Translations under genes and position numbers: made by a program | Part shown: in pieces, positions 11,377 to 21,637 of the stretch | Layout: each line of letters opens with the position of its first letter | How positions within the stretch are numbered: the stretch's first letter is position 1 | The notes under the pieces: model-generated | What the model saw: only the letters and a program-made list of their open reading frames with translations | The model's database searches: none | Told to the model about the DNA's origin: nothing | Source: Clostridium sp. | GTDB lineage: Bacteria; Bacillota; Clostridia; Clostridiales; Clostridiaceae | NCBI GenBank assembly: GCA_030626065.1 | Contig: DAOUPR010000003.1 | Span: forward strand, 1-32,685 | DNA length: 32,685 bases | Direction of reading: 5' to 3'

Positions 11377-12327
11377 ATGTCTTTTTCTTCAAAGGTAAAA
11401 AATGAAATTTGTAGACAACAAGAATTATCTAAAGATGAATCAAAAGCACTTTTATCCGGAATAATGAAAGTAAGTGGTACTCTTGGACTTACATCGGCAA
11501 GAAAAATAAGTTTTAGAATTTCTACTGAAAATCCATCGATTGCACGTTTGGTATTTAAGCAATTGAAAGAACACTTTAATATACATTCTAAATTAATGGT
11601 GAAAAAAAGTAATTCCCTTAAGAAAAACAATATTTATATTGTTTTAATAACTGATGAATCAGATATTAAAGGTTTTTTGCAAGAAATAGGGATATTAGAA
11701 GATGACCAAAATATGTTTCTATTGAATTATAGTGTACCTAAAAGACTTCTGGAAGAAGGGGACTGTAGAAGAAAGTTTATACGAGGCGCATTTTTAGGTG
11801 GAGGTAGTATAAGTAATCCAGAGAAAACATATCATCTAGAGTTCGTCATACACAATGAGGAATTTGCAAATGAACTTAAAGATGTTATTAATTCTTATGG
11901 ATTGAATTCAAAAGTTATTAAAAGAAAGAGTAGTTACGTTGTTTATCTTAAAGAGGGAGAACAAATTGTAGATATTTTAAATATTATTGAAGCTCATGAT
12001 TCTCTTCTTCAATTTGAAAATGTTAGAATTATGAAGGAAATGAGAAATAATGTAAACAGGCTAGTTAACTGTGAAACGGCAAATTTAAGTAAGACTGTAA
12101 ATGCTGCAGTAAGACAAATTGAAAGTATAAAATTAATACAAACACAAATAGGGCTTGAAAGATTACCTAAAAATTTAAGGGAAATAGCACAACTTAGATT
12201 ACAATATCCAAATGAATCTCTTAAAGAACTTGGTCAAATGTTAGAACCTCCAGTTGGTAAATCAGGAGTTAATCATAGATTGCGAAGAATCGAAAAAATA
12301 GCTTCGGAGTTAAATAAAGATGAATAA
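11377..12327 (+). CDS. whiA: Sporulation transcription regulator WhiA
   Basis: MSFSSKVKNEI start, RGAFLGGGSISNPEKTYHLE LAGLIDADG-like region, C-terminal HTH (LRLQYPNESLKELGQMLEPPVGKSGVNHRLRRI). Confidence 0.96.
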   Translation: MSFSSKVKNEICRQQELSKDESKALLSGIMKVSGTLGLTSARKISFRISTENPSIARLVFKQLKEHFNIHSKLMVKKSNSLKKNNIYIVLITDESDIKGFLQEIGILEDDQNMFLLNYSVPKRLLEEGDCRRKFIRGAFLGGGSISNPEKTYHLEFVIHNEEFANELKDVINSYGLNSKVIKRKSSYVVYLKEGEQIVDILNIIEAHDSLLQFENVRIMKEMRNNVNRLVNCETANLSKTVNAAVRQIESIKLIQTQIGLERLPKNLREIAQLRLQYPNESLKELGQMLEPPVGKSGVNHRLRRIEKIASELNKDE

Positions 12328-12336
12328 GGTGAAGAT

Positions 12337-15300
12337 ATGAAGGATGCAAAAAATAAAAGTGGGTTTGTTCATTTACATGTGCATACAGAATATAGCCTTT
12401 TAGATGGTTCAGGTAAAATAAGCAAGATGTTAAAAAAAGCAAAAGAAATGGGTATGAATAGCTTAGCAATAACAGATCATGGTGCTATGTATGGATGTGT
12501 TGAGTTTTATAAAAGAGCAAAAGAAATGGGGATAAAACCAATTATAGGTTGTGAAGTTTATGTAGCTGCACAATCTATGCATATTAGAGATAATAGTAAA
12601 AAAAATAAAACCCATCACTTGGTACTTCTTGTGAAAAACAATATTGGATATCAAAATCTTATGAAGATAGTATCTACCGCTTCAATAGAGGGCTTTTATT
12701 ACAAGCCAAGAGTTGATTTAAACTACTTAAAAGAGCATAGTGAAGGATTAATAGCTCTCAGTGCATGTTTAGCTGGAGAAGTACAAAATTTGCTTATGAA
12801 TGGTGAATATGATAAAGCAGAGCAAAAGGCTATAGAATATCAAGAAGCTTTTAATGGAGATTTTTATTTAGAAGTGCAAAATCATGGAATGGAAGAGCAA
12901 TTAAAAGTTAATAAATTTCTTATTCAGATGTCCAAGAAATTGAATATGCCATTAGTACCTACAAATGATGTGCATTATATTAATAAAGAAGATTCAAAGG
13001 CTCATGAAGTTCTTTTATGCATTCAGACTGGTAAGAACCTTCAAGATGAAGATAGAATGAAATTTCCTTCAGATGAATTTTATCTGAAGTCAGAAGATGA
13101 AATGCGAGAAATTTTTCCAGATATTCCAGAAGCTTTTGATAATACTCTTAAAATTGCGGAACAATGTAATTTTGATTATGAATTTGGAGTGTCTAAGTTA
13201 CCCAATTTTCCACTTCCAAAGAATACAAGTCATTATGAATATCTTAAGCAACAATGTCAAAAGGGATTAGAGCAGCGATATGAAGATATTACTGTAGAAA
13301 TTCAAGAAAGGCTAAATTTTGAATTAGGAATAATTCAGCAAATGGGATACGTAGATTATTTTTTAATTGTTTGGGATTTTATGAGGTTCTGTGAAGAAAA
13401 AAATATAATGACAGGTCCGGGTAGAGGGAGTGCAGCGGGTTCTATTGTAGCTTATACTTTGGGAATAACCAAGATTGACCCAATTAAATACAATCTTATT
13501 TTCGAAAGATTTCTTAATCCAGAACGTGTTTCTATGCCTGATATTGATTCGGATTTTTGCTATGAAAGAAGAAGCGAAGTTATTGATTATGTAGTTGATA
13601 AATATGGAGAAAATAATGTATCGCAAATCATAACTTTTGGAACAATGGCAGCGAGAGCTTGCATACGTGATGTAGGAAGAGCAATGAACTATCCATATTC
13701 AGATGTAGATAAAATAGCAAAAATGATACCTACTATGCTAGGGATTACTATAGATAAAGCATTGGAATTAAATAAAGACCTTGAAAATGAATATGAAGAT
13801 GATGATAAAATAAGGGAACTTATAGATATTGCTAAATCTCTTGAAGGTTTACCAAGACATACCTCAACGCATGCAGCAGGTGTTGTTATTTCGTCGAAAG
13901 AATTAGTTGAATATGTACCTTTATTAAAAAATGATGAATCGGTAGTAACACAGTTCACAATGACAGAGCTTGAAGAACTTGGGCTTTTGAAGATGGACTT
14001 TTTAGGATTAAGAACTCTTACGGTTTTGAGGGATACTATTGCACTTGTTAAAAAGAACAAAGGCGTAGAAATAGATTTGGATGCACTAAAATTTGATGAC
14101 AAAGAAGTCTACAAGATGATTGGCAAAGGTAAAACTATGGGGGTTTTTCAGCTTGAATCTGCAGGAATGACTTCTTTTATGAAAGATTTAAAACCGGAAA
14201 GTTTAGAGGATATCATTGCAGGAATCAGTTTATATAGACCTGGGCCAATGGCAGAAATACCAAGATACATAAAGAATAAACACAATCCTGAAAATATAGA
14301 GTACCAAACAAAGCAATTGGAACCTATTTTGAATGTAACATATGGATGTATTGTATATCAAGAGCAAGTAATGCAAATTGTAAGAGAATTAGCTGGATAC
14401 TCAATGGGACGTAGTGATTTGGTTAGGCGTGCTATGTCAAAGAAAAAACATAAAGTTATGGAAGAAGAAAGAAATAACTTTATAAATGGAATAGTGGATG
14501 AAGAAGGAAATATTGTCGTAACAGGATGCAAACGAAATGGTGTAAGTGAAAAAGATGCAAATAAAATATATGATTCTATGATGGACTTTGCTTCTTATGC
14601 TTTTAATAAGTCTCATGCTGCAGCATATGCAGTTGTAGCCTATTATACAGCGTATTGTGTTCATTACTATCCAGCAGAATTTATTGCAGCAATGTTGAAT
14701 AGTTTTAAAGGTAATAGTGATAAGGTAGCTTTTTATATAAGAGCTGCTAAGGAAATGGGGATTGAAGTTTTACCTCCAGATATTAATGAAAGTGAAGCAA
14801 AATTTATAGTAAAAGATGCCAAAATACGATATGGACTTTCAGCAATAAAAAATGTTGGAGAAAATATTGTAGATAACATAGTTAAGGTTAGAATAGAAAA
14901 AAACAATTTTACATCTTTTGAAGATTTTTGTACTAAGATAAGTACAGAAAGTATGAATAAACGTGTAGTTGAAAGTTTAATAAAGGCTGGTGCCTTTGAT
15001 AGTCTAAAGATGTATAGATCGAGATTACTTGCGGTTTATGAAAAAGTAATAGATTCTATTTCAAATAATAGAAAACGAAATATTGATGGTCAGATGAGTC
15101 TGTTTGGTTCTCTTGATGAAGATATGGGGGCAATAAGGATTAAATATCCTAGTAATTCGGAATTTGATAAAAAACAACTATTATCAATGGAAAAAGAGAT
15201 GACAGGACTTTATCTTTCAGGGCATCCATTGGATCAGTATGAAGATGTACTAGATAATTTAATCTCAATTAAAATATCTGATATAACTTTAGATGAGGCA

Positions 15301-15927
15301 CTAGAAGAAGAAACTTTTGATAACGAAATAACTTCAGACTTAAAAGTTAATGATGGAGATTTAGTTATAATTGGTGGAATAATTAGTGATGTTAATAAAA
15401 AGGTAACAAGAAACAACAATATAATGGCTTTTATGAAAATAGAGGATTTATATAGTTCTGTTGAGGTAATTGTTTTTCCGAATAAATTAGAGAGATATGA
15501 AAAACTTGTAAGAGAAGATGAAATAGTTCTATTAAAAGGAAGAATTACAATTAGAGAAGAAGAACAACCGAAGATAATTTGTGAAGATATAAGGAGTATT
15601 TCGGAACCTTTTGCATTTAAAAAAAATAATAATAGAAATTACAATAGTACAAAAAAGAGAATTAGTATTGACTTAAGTAAAGAAAAGAAAAAGTTATATA
15701 TTTTAATTCCTGAGAATAAAAACATAAATATGGAGAATAAAGTTTTAATAGAAAAAGTCAGCAAGCATAAAGGAAACATACCAGTTATCCTTTGTCAAAA
15801 ACTGAATGGGAAAAATAAGAAATATTTGTTAAATAAAGAGAACTGGGTTAATGATAATAATGACTTTATTATGGAGTTACAGGAATTTTACGGAATAGAT
15901 AACGTTAAATTGTTAAGTGATTCTTGA
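12337..15927 (+). CDS. dnaE: DNA polymerase III alpha subunit
   Basis: PHP start FVHLHVHTEYSLLDG, GPGRGSAAGSIVAY, PDIDSDFCYERR, LYRPGPM, C-terminal OB fold. Confidence 0.97.
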   Translation: MKDAKNKSGFVHLHVHTEYSLLDGSGKISKMLKKAKEMGMNSLAITDHGAMYGCVEFYKRAKEMGIKPIIGCEVYVAAQSMHIRDNSKKNKTHHLVLLVKNNIGYQNLMKIVSTASIEGFYYKPRVDLNYLKEHSEGLIALSACLAGEVQNLLMNGEYDKAEQKAIEYQEAFNGDFYLEVQNHGMEEQLKVNKFLIQMSKKLNMPLVPTNDVHYINKEDSKAHEVLLCIQTGKNLQDEDRMKFPSDEFYLKSEDEMREIFPDIPEAFDNTLKIAEQCNFDYEFGVSKLPNFPLPKNTSHYEYLKQQCQKGLEQRYEDITVEIQERLNFELGIIQQMGYVDYFLIVWDFMRFCEEKNIMTGPGRGSAAGSIVAYTLGITKIDPIKYNLIFERFLNPERVSMPDIDSDFCYERRSEVIDYVVDKYGENNVSQIITFGTMAARACIRDVGRAMNYPYSDVDKIAKMIPTMLGITIDKALELNKDLENEYEDDDKIRELIDIAKSLEGLPRHTSTHAAGVVISSKELVEYVPLLKNDESVVTQFTMTELEELGLLKMDFLGLRTLTVLRDTIALVKKNKGVEIDLDALKFDDKEVYKMIGKGKTMGVFQLESAGMTSFMKDLKPESLEDIIAGISLYRPGPMAEIPRYIKNKHNPENIEYQTKQLEPILNVTYGCIVYQEQVMQIVRELAGYSMGRSDLVRRAMSKKKHKVMEEERNNFINGIVDEEGNIVVTGCKRNGVSEKDANKIYDSMMDFASYAFNKSHAAAYAVVAYYTAYCVHYYPAEFIAAMLNSFKGNSDKVAFYIRAAKEMGIEVLPPDINESEAKFIVKDAKIRYGLSAIKNVGENIVDNIVKVRIEKNNFTSFEDFCTKISTESMNKRVVESLIKAGAFDSLKMYRSRLLAVYEKVIDSISNNRKRNIDGQMSLFGSLDEDMGAIRIKYPSNSEFDKKQLLSMEKEMTGLYLSGHPLDQYEDVLDNLISIKISDITLDEALEEETFDNEITSDLKVNDGDLVIIGGIISDVNKKVTRNNNIMAFMKIEDLYSSVEVIVFPNKLERYEKLVREDEIVLLKGRITIREEEQPKIICEDIRSISEPFAFKKNNNRNYNSTKKRISIDLSKEKKKLYILIPENKNINMENKVLIEKVSKHKGNIPVILCQKLNGKNKKYLLNKENWVNDNNDFIMELQEFYGIDNVKLLSDS

Positions 15928-15971
15928 AAAAAGTTATAAAAGACCGTTTAAACTTTTGTATTTTCAAACAA

Positions 15972-16017
15972 AATAATAGAGAGGAATAATTAATCCGCTC
16001 TATTTTATGTTTTTTTA
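15972..16017 (+). terminator. Rho-independent terminator after dnaE
   Basis: aatagag-a-gga...tcc-g-ctctatt stem followed by ttatgttttttt. Confidence 0.65.
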
Positions 16018-16177
16018 ATGTTAATTAGGTTGAATTATTTTAGGATTTCTTATAAAATTACTATAGGGATGAAATTTAGGTTTGAACAAATTCATAGTTA
16101 TTTTATAATTTTTTAAAATAGATAATTATAAAACTTATGGGACGTTTAATGTCCTAGTGGTCAAAGGAGGAATTATA

Positions 16178-17137
16178 ATGAGAACAATAGCTGTTTTAAC
16201 TTCTGGTGGAGATGCACCAGGAATGAATGCCGCTGTTAGGGCGGTAGTTAGATATGGTTTGGATAAAGGTCTTAAGGTAATGGGAATAAATAGAGGGTAT
16301 AGTGGACTGATTAATGGGGAAATTTATGATTTAGAAAGACATCACGTTTCAGATATAATTCAAAGAGGTGGAACGATACTTAGAACTGCTAGATGTGAAG
16401 AATTTAGGACAGAAGAAGGAAGAAAAAAAGCTGCTAATATTTTAAAAGCATTTGGAGTAGATGGATTGGTCGTAATTGGTGGAGATGGTTCATTCCAAGG
16501 GGCTAGATTACTTTCTAAATTAGGTATTAAGACTGTAGGTATACCTGGTACCATTGATAATGACTTATCATATACAGACTTCACAATAGGATTTGATACT
16601 GCTTTAAATACTATATTGGATGCGATAAAAAAATTGAGAGATACATCATCTTCTCATGAAAGAGTTAGTATAATAGAAGTTATGGGTAGAAATTGTGGAG
16701 ATCTTGCTTTGCATGCAGGTATTGCAGGTGGTGCAGAGTCTGTAATTATTCCTGAGAAAGAATTTAATGTAGATGAACTTTGTAGAACTATCCTTCAAGG
16801 TAAACTTCAAGGGAAAAGACATAACTTGATTATTCTAGCAGAAGGCGTAGGCGGAGCAGCAGAGCTTTCAAAAACTGTTCAAGAAATAACTGGAATTGGA
16901 ACAAGAGCTACTGTTCTTGGGCATATTCAAAGAGGAGGAAGTCCTACAGCAAACGATACTATTTTAGCATCTAGAATGGGAGCAAAAGCCGTTCAAGTAT
17001 TATTAGAAGGAGAATCATCAAAGGTAGTAGGAATTAAAGGTGGAGATATATTTTCTATGGATATAGAAGAAGCTCTATCAATGGAAAGCAAATTTGATGA
17101 TGAGTTATATGAAATAGAAAAAATATTAAATAAGTAA
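16178..17137 (+). CDS. pfkA: ATP-dependent 6-phosphofructokinase
   Basis: [34 protein letters not shown] aaaggagg before ATG 16178; the 16157 GTG in the track is less likely. Confidence 0.97.
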   Translation: MRTIAVLTSGGDAPGMNAAVRAVVRYGLDKGLKVMGINRGYSGLINGEIYDLERHHVSDIIQRGGTILRTARCEEFRTEEGRKKAANILKAFGVDGLVVIGGDGSFQGARLLSKLGIKTVGIPGTIDNDLSYTDFTIGFDTALNTILDAIKKLRDTSSSHERVSIIEVMGRNCGDLALHAGIAGGAESVIIPEKEFNVDELCRTILQGKLQGKRHNLIILAEGVGGAAELSKTVQEITGIGTRATVLGHIQRGGSPTANDTILASRMGAKAVQVLLEGESSKVVGIKGGDIFSMDIEEALSMESKFDDELYEIEKILNK

Positions 17138-17238
17138 ACAAAAGATAAGACTATACAAATAAAGCCTAAATAAAATAAGGCTATATATAAATTTGTTATA
17201 AATAATTGTTTAAATCATACTGTTAAGGAGAGTATATA

Positions 17239-18996
17239 ATGCAAAAAACAAAAATGATATTTACTATTGGACCAACTAGTGAATCAGAGGAAATGTTAGG
17301 AAAATTAATGGAAGCGGGAATGAATGCAGCAAGACTTAATTTTTCACATGGTGATCATGAAGAACATGGTGCAAGAATTGCTAGAATTAAAAAAATAAGA
17401 CAACAACTAGATAAAAATGTTGCTATTGTTTTAGATACAAAAGGCCCTGAAATTAGAACGGGTGTATTTAAAGATAATAATGTAGATTTAATTGAAGGTA
17501 ATGAATTTACAATAGTTTGTGATAAAGAAATAGAAGGTGATGAAACTAAATGTTCTGTTACTTACTTGGATTTATATAAGGATGTAAAAGCTGGAGATAC
17601 AATTTTAATAGATGATGGTCTTGTAGGACTTGAAGTTGTAGCAGTTGAAGGAAAGAGTGTTAAATGTACTGTATCAAATACAGGCGTTGTAGGTAGTAGA
17701 AAGGGTGTAAACTTACCTGGAATAAAAACTAATCTGCCAGCGCTTACTGAAAAAGATAAGCAAGATTTAATATTTGGTGCACAAAATGATATTGATATGG
17801 TTGCAGCATCATTTGTAAGAAAAGCATCAGATGTACTTGCTATTAAAAAAATATTAGAGCAAAATGGTGCTCCAGATGTATTAGTAGTAGCAAAAATTGA
17901 AAATCAAGAAGGCGTAGATAATATAGATAAAATACTAAAATTTGCAGATGGTATTATGGTTGCAAGAGGAGATATGGGTGTTGAAATTGATTTTGACAAA
18001 GTTCCTCTTATACAAAAGGATATCATCAAGAAGTGTAATAAAGCAGGTAAATTAGTAATCACAGCTACTCAAATGCTTGATTCTATGATTAGAAACCCAA
18101 GACCAACTAGAGCAGAAGCTACAGATGTTGCTAATGCAATTATAGATGGAACTGATGCAATAATGTTATCAGGAGAAACAGCAAAGGGTAAATATCCAAT
18201 TGAAGCAGCTATGACTATGGCTAGTATAGCTAAATCTGTTGAAGAGAGTAAAAATTATCAAGAAAAAATGGAAAGAAGAAAAGATGTTCAATCAGTAAAT
18301 GTTGCGGGAGCTATTAGTTTAGCTACTTGTACAACTGCACAAAGCTTAAATGCTTCAGGTATTATTACAGCTACTCAAACAGGAAGTACTGCAAGAAGAG
18401 TTTCTATGTTTAGACCAAAAGCACCTGTTATAGCAGTAACTCCAAGTGAGAGAGTTGCAAGAAGATTAGCATTAACTTGGGGTGTATTCCCAATACTTTC
18501 AAGAATGGTGTACACAACAGATGAATTGATTATTGAATCAGTAAACAAATCAGTTGAAGCAGGAATAATTAAAAATGGTGACTTAGTAGTTGTTGCTGCA
18601 GGTATTCCAGTACATTATTCAGGAACAACAAATATGTTGAAAGTTCATATAGTGGGAGATGTATTAGTGCAAGGTAAAGGTGCTGGAAATCATCCTGGAT
18701 ATGGTAATGCAAGAATCTTGAAAAGTACAGATCATGCAGAAGATGTAGTAGAAAAAGGGGATATTCTTGTTGTAAAGAATTTAGATAAAAAATTATTGAG
18801 TGTTGTAGATAGAATAGCAGGAGTTATTGCTGAGCAAGGTGGATTAACTTCACACGTAGCAATAGAGTGTTTATCAAACGATATTCCAGTAGTTTGTGGA
18901 GCCGAACATGCAACAGAAATTATTAAACATGGTACTTATATTACACTAGACGCATCAAGAGGTGTAGTTTATAGTGGAAGAGCAAGTGTTGTATAA
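17239..18996 (+). CDS. pyk: Pyruvate kinase with extra C-terminal PEP-utilising mobile domain
   Basis: KMIFTIGPTSES, LNFSHG, DTKGPEIRTG, MVARGDMGVE, plus C-terminal EQGGLTSHVAIECLSNDIPVVCG. Confidence 0.97.
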   Translation: MQKTKMIFTIGPTSESEEMLGKLMEAGMNAARLNFSHGDHEEHGARIARIKKIRQQLDKNVAIVLDTKGPEIRTGVFKDNNVDLIEGNEFTIVCDKEIEGDETKCSVTYLDLYKDVKAGDTILIDDGLVGLEVVAVEGKSVKCTVSNTGVVGSRKGVNLPGIKTNLPALTEKDKQDLIFGAQNDIDMVAASFVRKASDVLAIKKILEQNGAPDVLVVAKIENQEGVDNIDKILKFADGIMVARGDMGVEIDFDKVPLIQKDIIKKCNKAGKLVITATQMLDSMIRNPRPTRAEATDVANAIIDGTDAIMLSGETAKGKYPIEAAMTMASIAKSVEESKNYQEKMERRKDVQSVNVAGAISLATCTTAQSLNASGIITATQTGSTARRVSMFRPKAPVIAVTPSERVARRLALTWGVFPILSRMVYTTDELIIESVNKSVEAGIIKNGDLVVVAAGIPVHYSGTTNMLKVHIVGDVLVQGKGAGNHPGYGNARILKSTDHAEDVVEKGDILVVKNLDKKLLSVVDRIAGVIAEQGGLTSHVAIECLSNDIPVVCGAEHATEIIKHGTYITLDASRGVVYSGRASVV

Positions 18997-19065
18997 ATAT
19001 TAAGTTTATGTAATAAATTTCAATAAATATGTATATTTATTGTAAGTTAAGATATAATTATAATA

Positions 19066-19116
19066 TGCCGAAAGGCAGTTGTTTCATCCTATTGCCCCAT
19101 TTTGGGGCTTTTTTTG
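19066..19116 (+). terminator. GNRA-capped mini-hairpin followed by an intrinsic terminator downstream of pyk
   Basis: tgcc-GAAA-ggca (19066-19077), then gcccc-attttg-gggc and a T8 tract (19094-19116). Confidence 0.8.
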
Positions 19117-19179
19117 TGTATTTATATTGAATAAAACTACCTATTTTACAAACAATAAGGTTAATAGGAGGTTAGTTTA

Positions 19180-19539
19180 ATGGAAAATAAGTTGACATGT
19201 ACAGCAACTGAATGTGTACATAATTTAAATGGATTATGTTCTGCTAAAAGAATTCATATAGGAGGAATAACTGCTGTTGGTATTTCTGAAACTCAATGTG
19301 ATACTTTTTCCCCTAAGGGTGTAAAAAATGCATTTTATAATTTAGGTAATATGAATGTAACAGGAGAAATAAAACAGTTATTTAATAGAGATTCCGTTGA
19401 AATGAGTCCAGAAATAAAATGTAGTGCTGAAAAATGTAAATACAATACAGAAAAAATTTGCAAAGCGCCAAATCTTAGTATTGATGGATATGGAGCACAT
19501 GAATCTGATGGAACTAAATGCACTACTTTTGAAATATAG
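19180..19539 (+). CDS. Tandem DUF1540-like Cys-rich protein
   Basis: Two repeats of the pattern CTATECVHNLNGLCSAKRIHIGG..TQCDTF / CSAEKCKYNTEKICKAPNLSIDG..TKCTTF. Confidence 0.85.
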   Translation: MENKLTCTATECVHNLNGLCSAKRIHIGGITAVGISETQCDTFSPKGVKNAFYNLGNMNVTGEIKQLFNRDSVEMSPEIKCSAEKCKYNTEKICKAPNLSIDGYGAHESDGTKCTTFEI

Positions 19540-19543
19540 AATA

Positions 19544-19613
19544 CTTCTTTTAAAATATAGAGTGTAATTTGCAGAGTGCTTCTTTTAAAATATAGAGTGC
19601 AATTTGCAGAGTG
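19544..19613 (+). repeat. 35-bp tandem duplication (2 copies)
   Basis: cttcttttaaaatatagagtgYaatttgcagagtg at 19544-19578 and 19579-19613, one mismatch. Confidence 0.95.
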
Positions 19614-19622
19614 CAGAGTTCA

Positions 19623-19654
19623 GTTAAAACATTAAAAGGTTAAAACATTAAAAG
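19623..19654 (+). repeat. 16-bp perfect tandem duplication (2 copies)
   Basis: gttaaaacattaaaag at 19623-19638 and 19639-19654. Confidence 0.95.
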
Positions 19655-19696
19655 ATTTTTCACCGAGGGTAATTAGGTAAAATAAAAATAAAGGTA

Positions 19697-19734
19697 AAAC
19701 ATATTTGTAAAAGTTATTGCAAATATGTTTTTTT
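19697..19734 (+). terminator. Intrinsic terminator
   Basis: aaacatatttg ... caaatatgttt followed by tttt. Confidence 0.75.
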
Positions 19735-19858
19735 AGTTTACAATAGAGAAGTGTTGCTTTAACATAGAATTAATGACTGATGTACATATAAATGAGACAC
19801 TATGAAGTTTTATAGTATAAGGTTAATTTTAAATTAGGTATTTAAGAGGAGGATTATA

Positions 19859-21250
19859 TTGGAAAAAACAGTTTTTTTCGTTAAGAATGAAGAATATATT
19901 TTAGATATAGTAGATCAAGGGTATGAAGGAGAAGGAATTGCGAAAATAGATAGATTTCCTATATTTATTAAGGGAGCTATTAAAGGAGAAAAAGTAAGAG
20001 TTAAATGTATTAAAGTCAATAAAAATTTTGCTTTTGGAAAATTGATTGAAGTTATGGAAGCTTCAAAAATGAGAGAAACCCCCATTTGTACTATTTATAA
20101 TAAATGTGGTGGTTGTAACATTCAACATATGAATTACCAGGGGCAGTTAGAATTTAAAAAGAATAGAGTGAAGGATTGTTTAGTTAAAATAGGGAAAATT
20201 GATGAGGAAGCATTAAATGAGGATGTTCTTAAAGACACTATAGGTATGGAAACGCCATATAGATATAGAAATAAAGTTCAATTACCTATTAGACTGAATG
20301 CAGCTGGAAATACGGATATTGGTTTTTATTTAGAGAGAAGTCACGATCTTATAGATGTTAAGGAATGTTTTATTCAGCATGAAGAGGCTGATAAAATAAC
20401 AAATATAACAAGAGAGTGGATTAATAAATTCTCAATAAAACCTTATAATGAGCAAAGACATTCAGGTCTTTTAAGACATTTAGTGATAAGAAGAGGTTTT
20501 AAAACAGGAGAAATAATGATTGTTCTTGTGACAAAAATGAAAAAATTACCTTATGTTGAAGAGTATATATCTATGATTAATGAAGAACTTGATAATGTAG
20601 TTAGCATAATACATAATATTAATCCTAATAAAGGAAATAAAATACTTGGAGATAATTTTAGCACATTATGGGGTAAAGATAGCATAGTAGATTATATAGG
20701 TGAGTTTAAATTTAATATATCTGCTTCTGCATTTTTCCAAGTTAATCCTATTCAAACAGAAAAGTTATATAATAAGGCTCTAGAATATGCTGGGCTTACT
20801 GGAAATGAAGTTGTTTTTGATGCTTATTGTGGTACTGGTACTATTACTTTATTTTTAGCACAGAAGGCTAAAAAAGTATATGGTGTAGAGATAATTGAGG
20901 AAGCTATAGAGAAGGCAAAAATAAATTCTGAGGAAAACTCTGTGGATAATTGTGAATTCATTATGGGTAAATCAGAAGAAATAATTCCAGCATTATTAGA
21001 AGAAGGCGTTAAACCAGATGTAATTGTTGTAGATCCACCAAGAAAAGGTTGCGATAGAGAGTTATTAGTTGCAATCGGGGAGAGTTTACCTGAAAAAATA
21101 GTTTATGTTTCTTGTGACCCAGCTACTTTAGCTAGAGATATTAATATATTAAGTGGATATGGATATGTGGTAGAAAAAGTACAGCCGGTTGATATGTTCA
21201 GTCAAACAAGTCATGTGGAGACTGTAGTAAAATTATCTTATCAAGATTGA
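19859..21250 (+). CDS. rlmD: 23S rRNA (uracil-5-)-methyltransferase, RlmD/RumA family
   Basis: TRAM-like N-terminus, [19 protein letters not shown] Fe-S motif, [34 protein letters not shown] start with SD gaggagg. The exact target uridine cannot be told from sequence. Confidence 0.9.
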   Translation: MEKTVFFVKNEEYILDIVDQGYEGEGIAKIDRFPIFIKGAIKGEKVRVKCIKVNKNFAFGKLIEVMEASKMRETPICTIYNKCGGCNIQHMNYQGQLEFKKNRVKDCLVKIGKIDEEALNEDVLKDTIGMETPYRYRNKVQLPIRLNAAGNTDIGFYLERSHDLIDVKECFIQHEEADKITNITREWINKFSIKPYNEQRHSGLLRHLVIRRGFKTGEIMIVLVTKMKKLPYVEEYISMINEELDNVVSIIHNINPNKGNKILGDNFSTLWGKDSIVDYIGEFKFNISASAFFQVNPIQTEKLYNKALEYAGLTGNEVVFDAYCGTGTITLFLAQKAKKVYGVEIIEEAIEKAKINSEENSVDNCEFIMGKSEEIIPALLEEGVKPDVIVVDPPRKGCDRELLVAIGESLPEKIVYVSCDPATLARDINILSGYGYVVEKVQPVDMFSQTSHVETVVKLSYQD

Positions 21251-21270
21251 TAAATATATAGATATTAAAA

Positions 21271-21301
21271 CGTCTCAATAATTAAATGAGGCGCTTTTTT
21301 T
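21271..21301 (+). terminator. Intrinsic terminator after the rlmD-like gene
   Basis: cgtctca-ataattaaa-tgaggcg followed by a C and T7. Confidence 0.85.
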
Positions 21302-21341
21302 ATTGTATAGGAAAGTTCTTTTTTCCTATACAATAAAAAAA
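21295..21341. repeat. 20-bp perfect inverted repeat (long hairpin)
   Basis: tttttttattgtataggaaa (21295-21314) / tttcctatacaataaaaaaa (21322-21341), 7-nt loop gttcttt. Confidence 0.95.
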
Positions 21342-21637
21342 TGAATGAGGAAGGGGAAAGGTTCACCGCTTGTTTCAGGAGGGTGCTCAGACGCGTTAGT
21401 ATCGTAGAAGGCAACTTAAAGTTTTCTAGCAAAGTAGTTTTGCTGCCTTTTAGTCGTTTTAGTGCTTGAACTTGTAGCGTAGATGTGGGGTTATAGGTTT
21501 CTTACAATTCGTAATGAACTGTTTTGTATAGTTGATTAAACTTTTGGAATTATTTAGATAAATTGATAAATTTGAAAAAAAAATGATATAGGTGTAAAAT
21601 TTTAATGGATATAAATTAGAAAGGAATTGATAATAAA

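Noticed and set aside
13363-14102. Long minus-strand ORFs inside dnaE (13363-13626, 13689-14102)
   Set aside because: Antisense to a well-conserved gene; compositions rich in S/I/F/T are typical of reading AT-rich codons backwards. No SD or family motif.
19544-19654. CRISPR-like direct repeats
   Set aside because: Only two contiguous copies of each unit, no spacers.
21361-21460. tRNA or known riboswitch in the GC-richer island
   Set aside because: No cloverleaf, no CCA-acceptor geometry and no consensus I recognise; left as unexplained.
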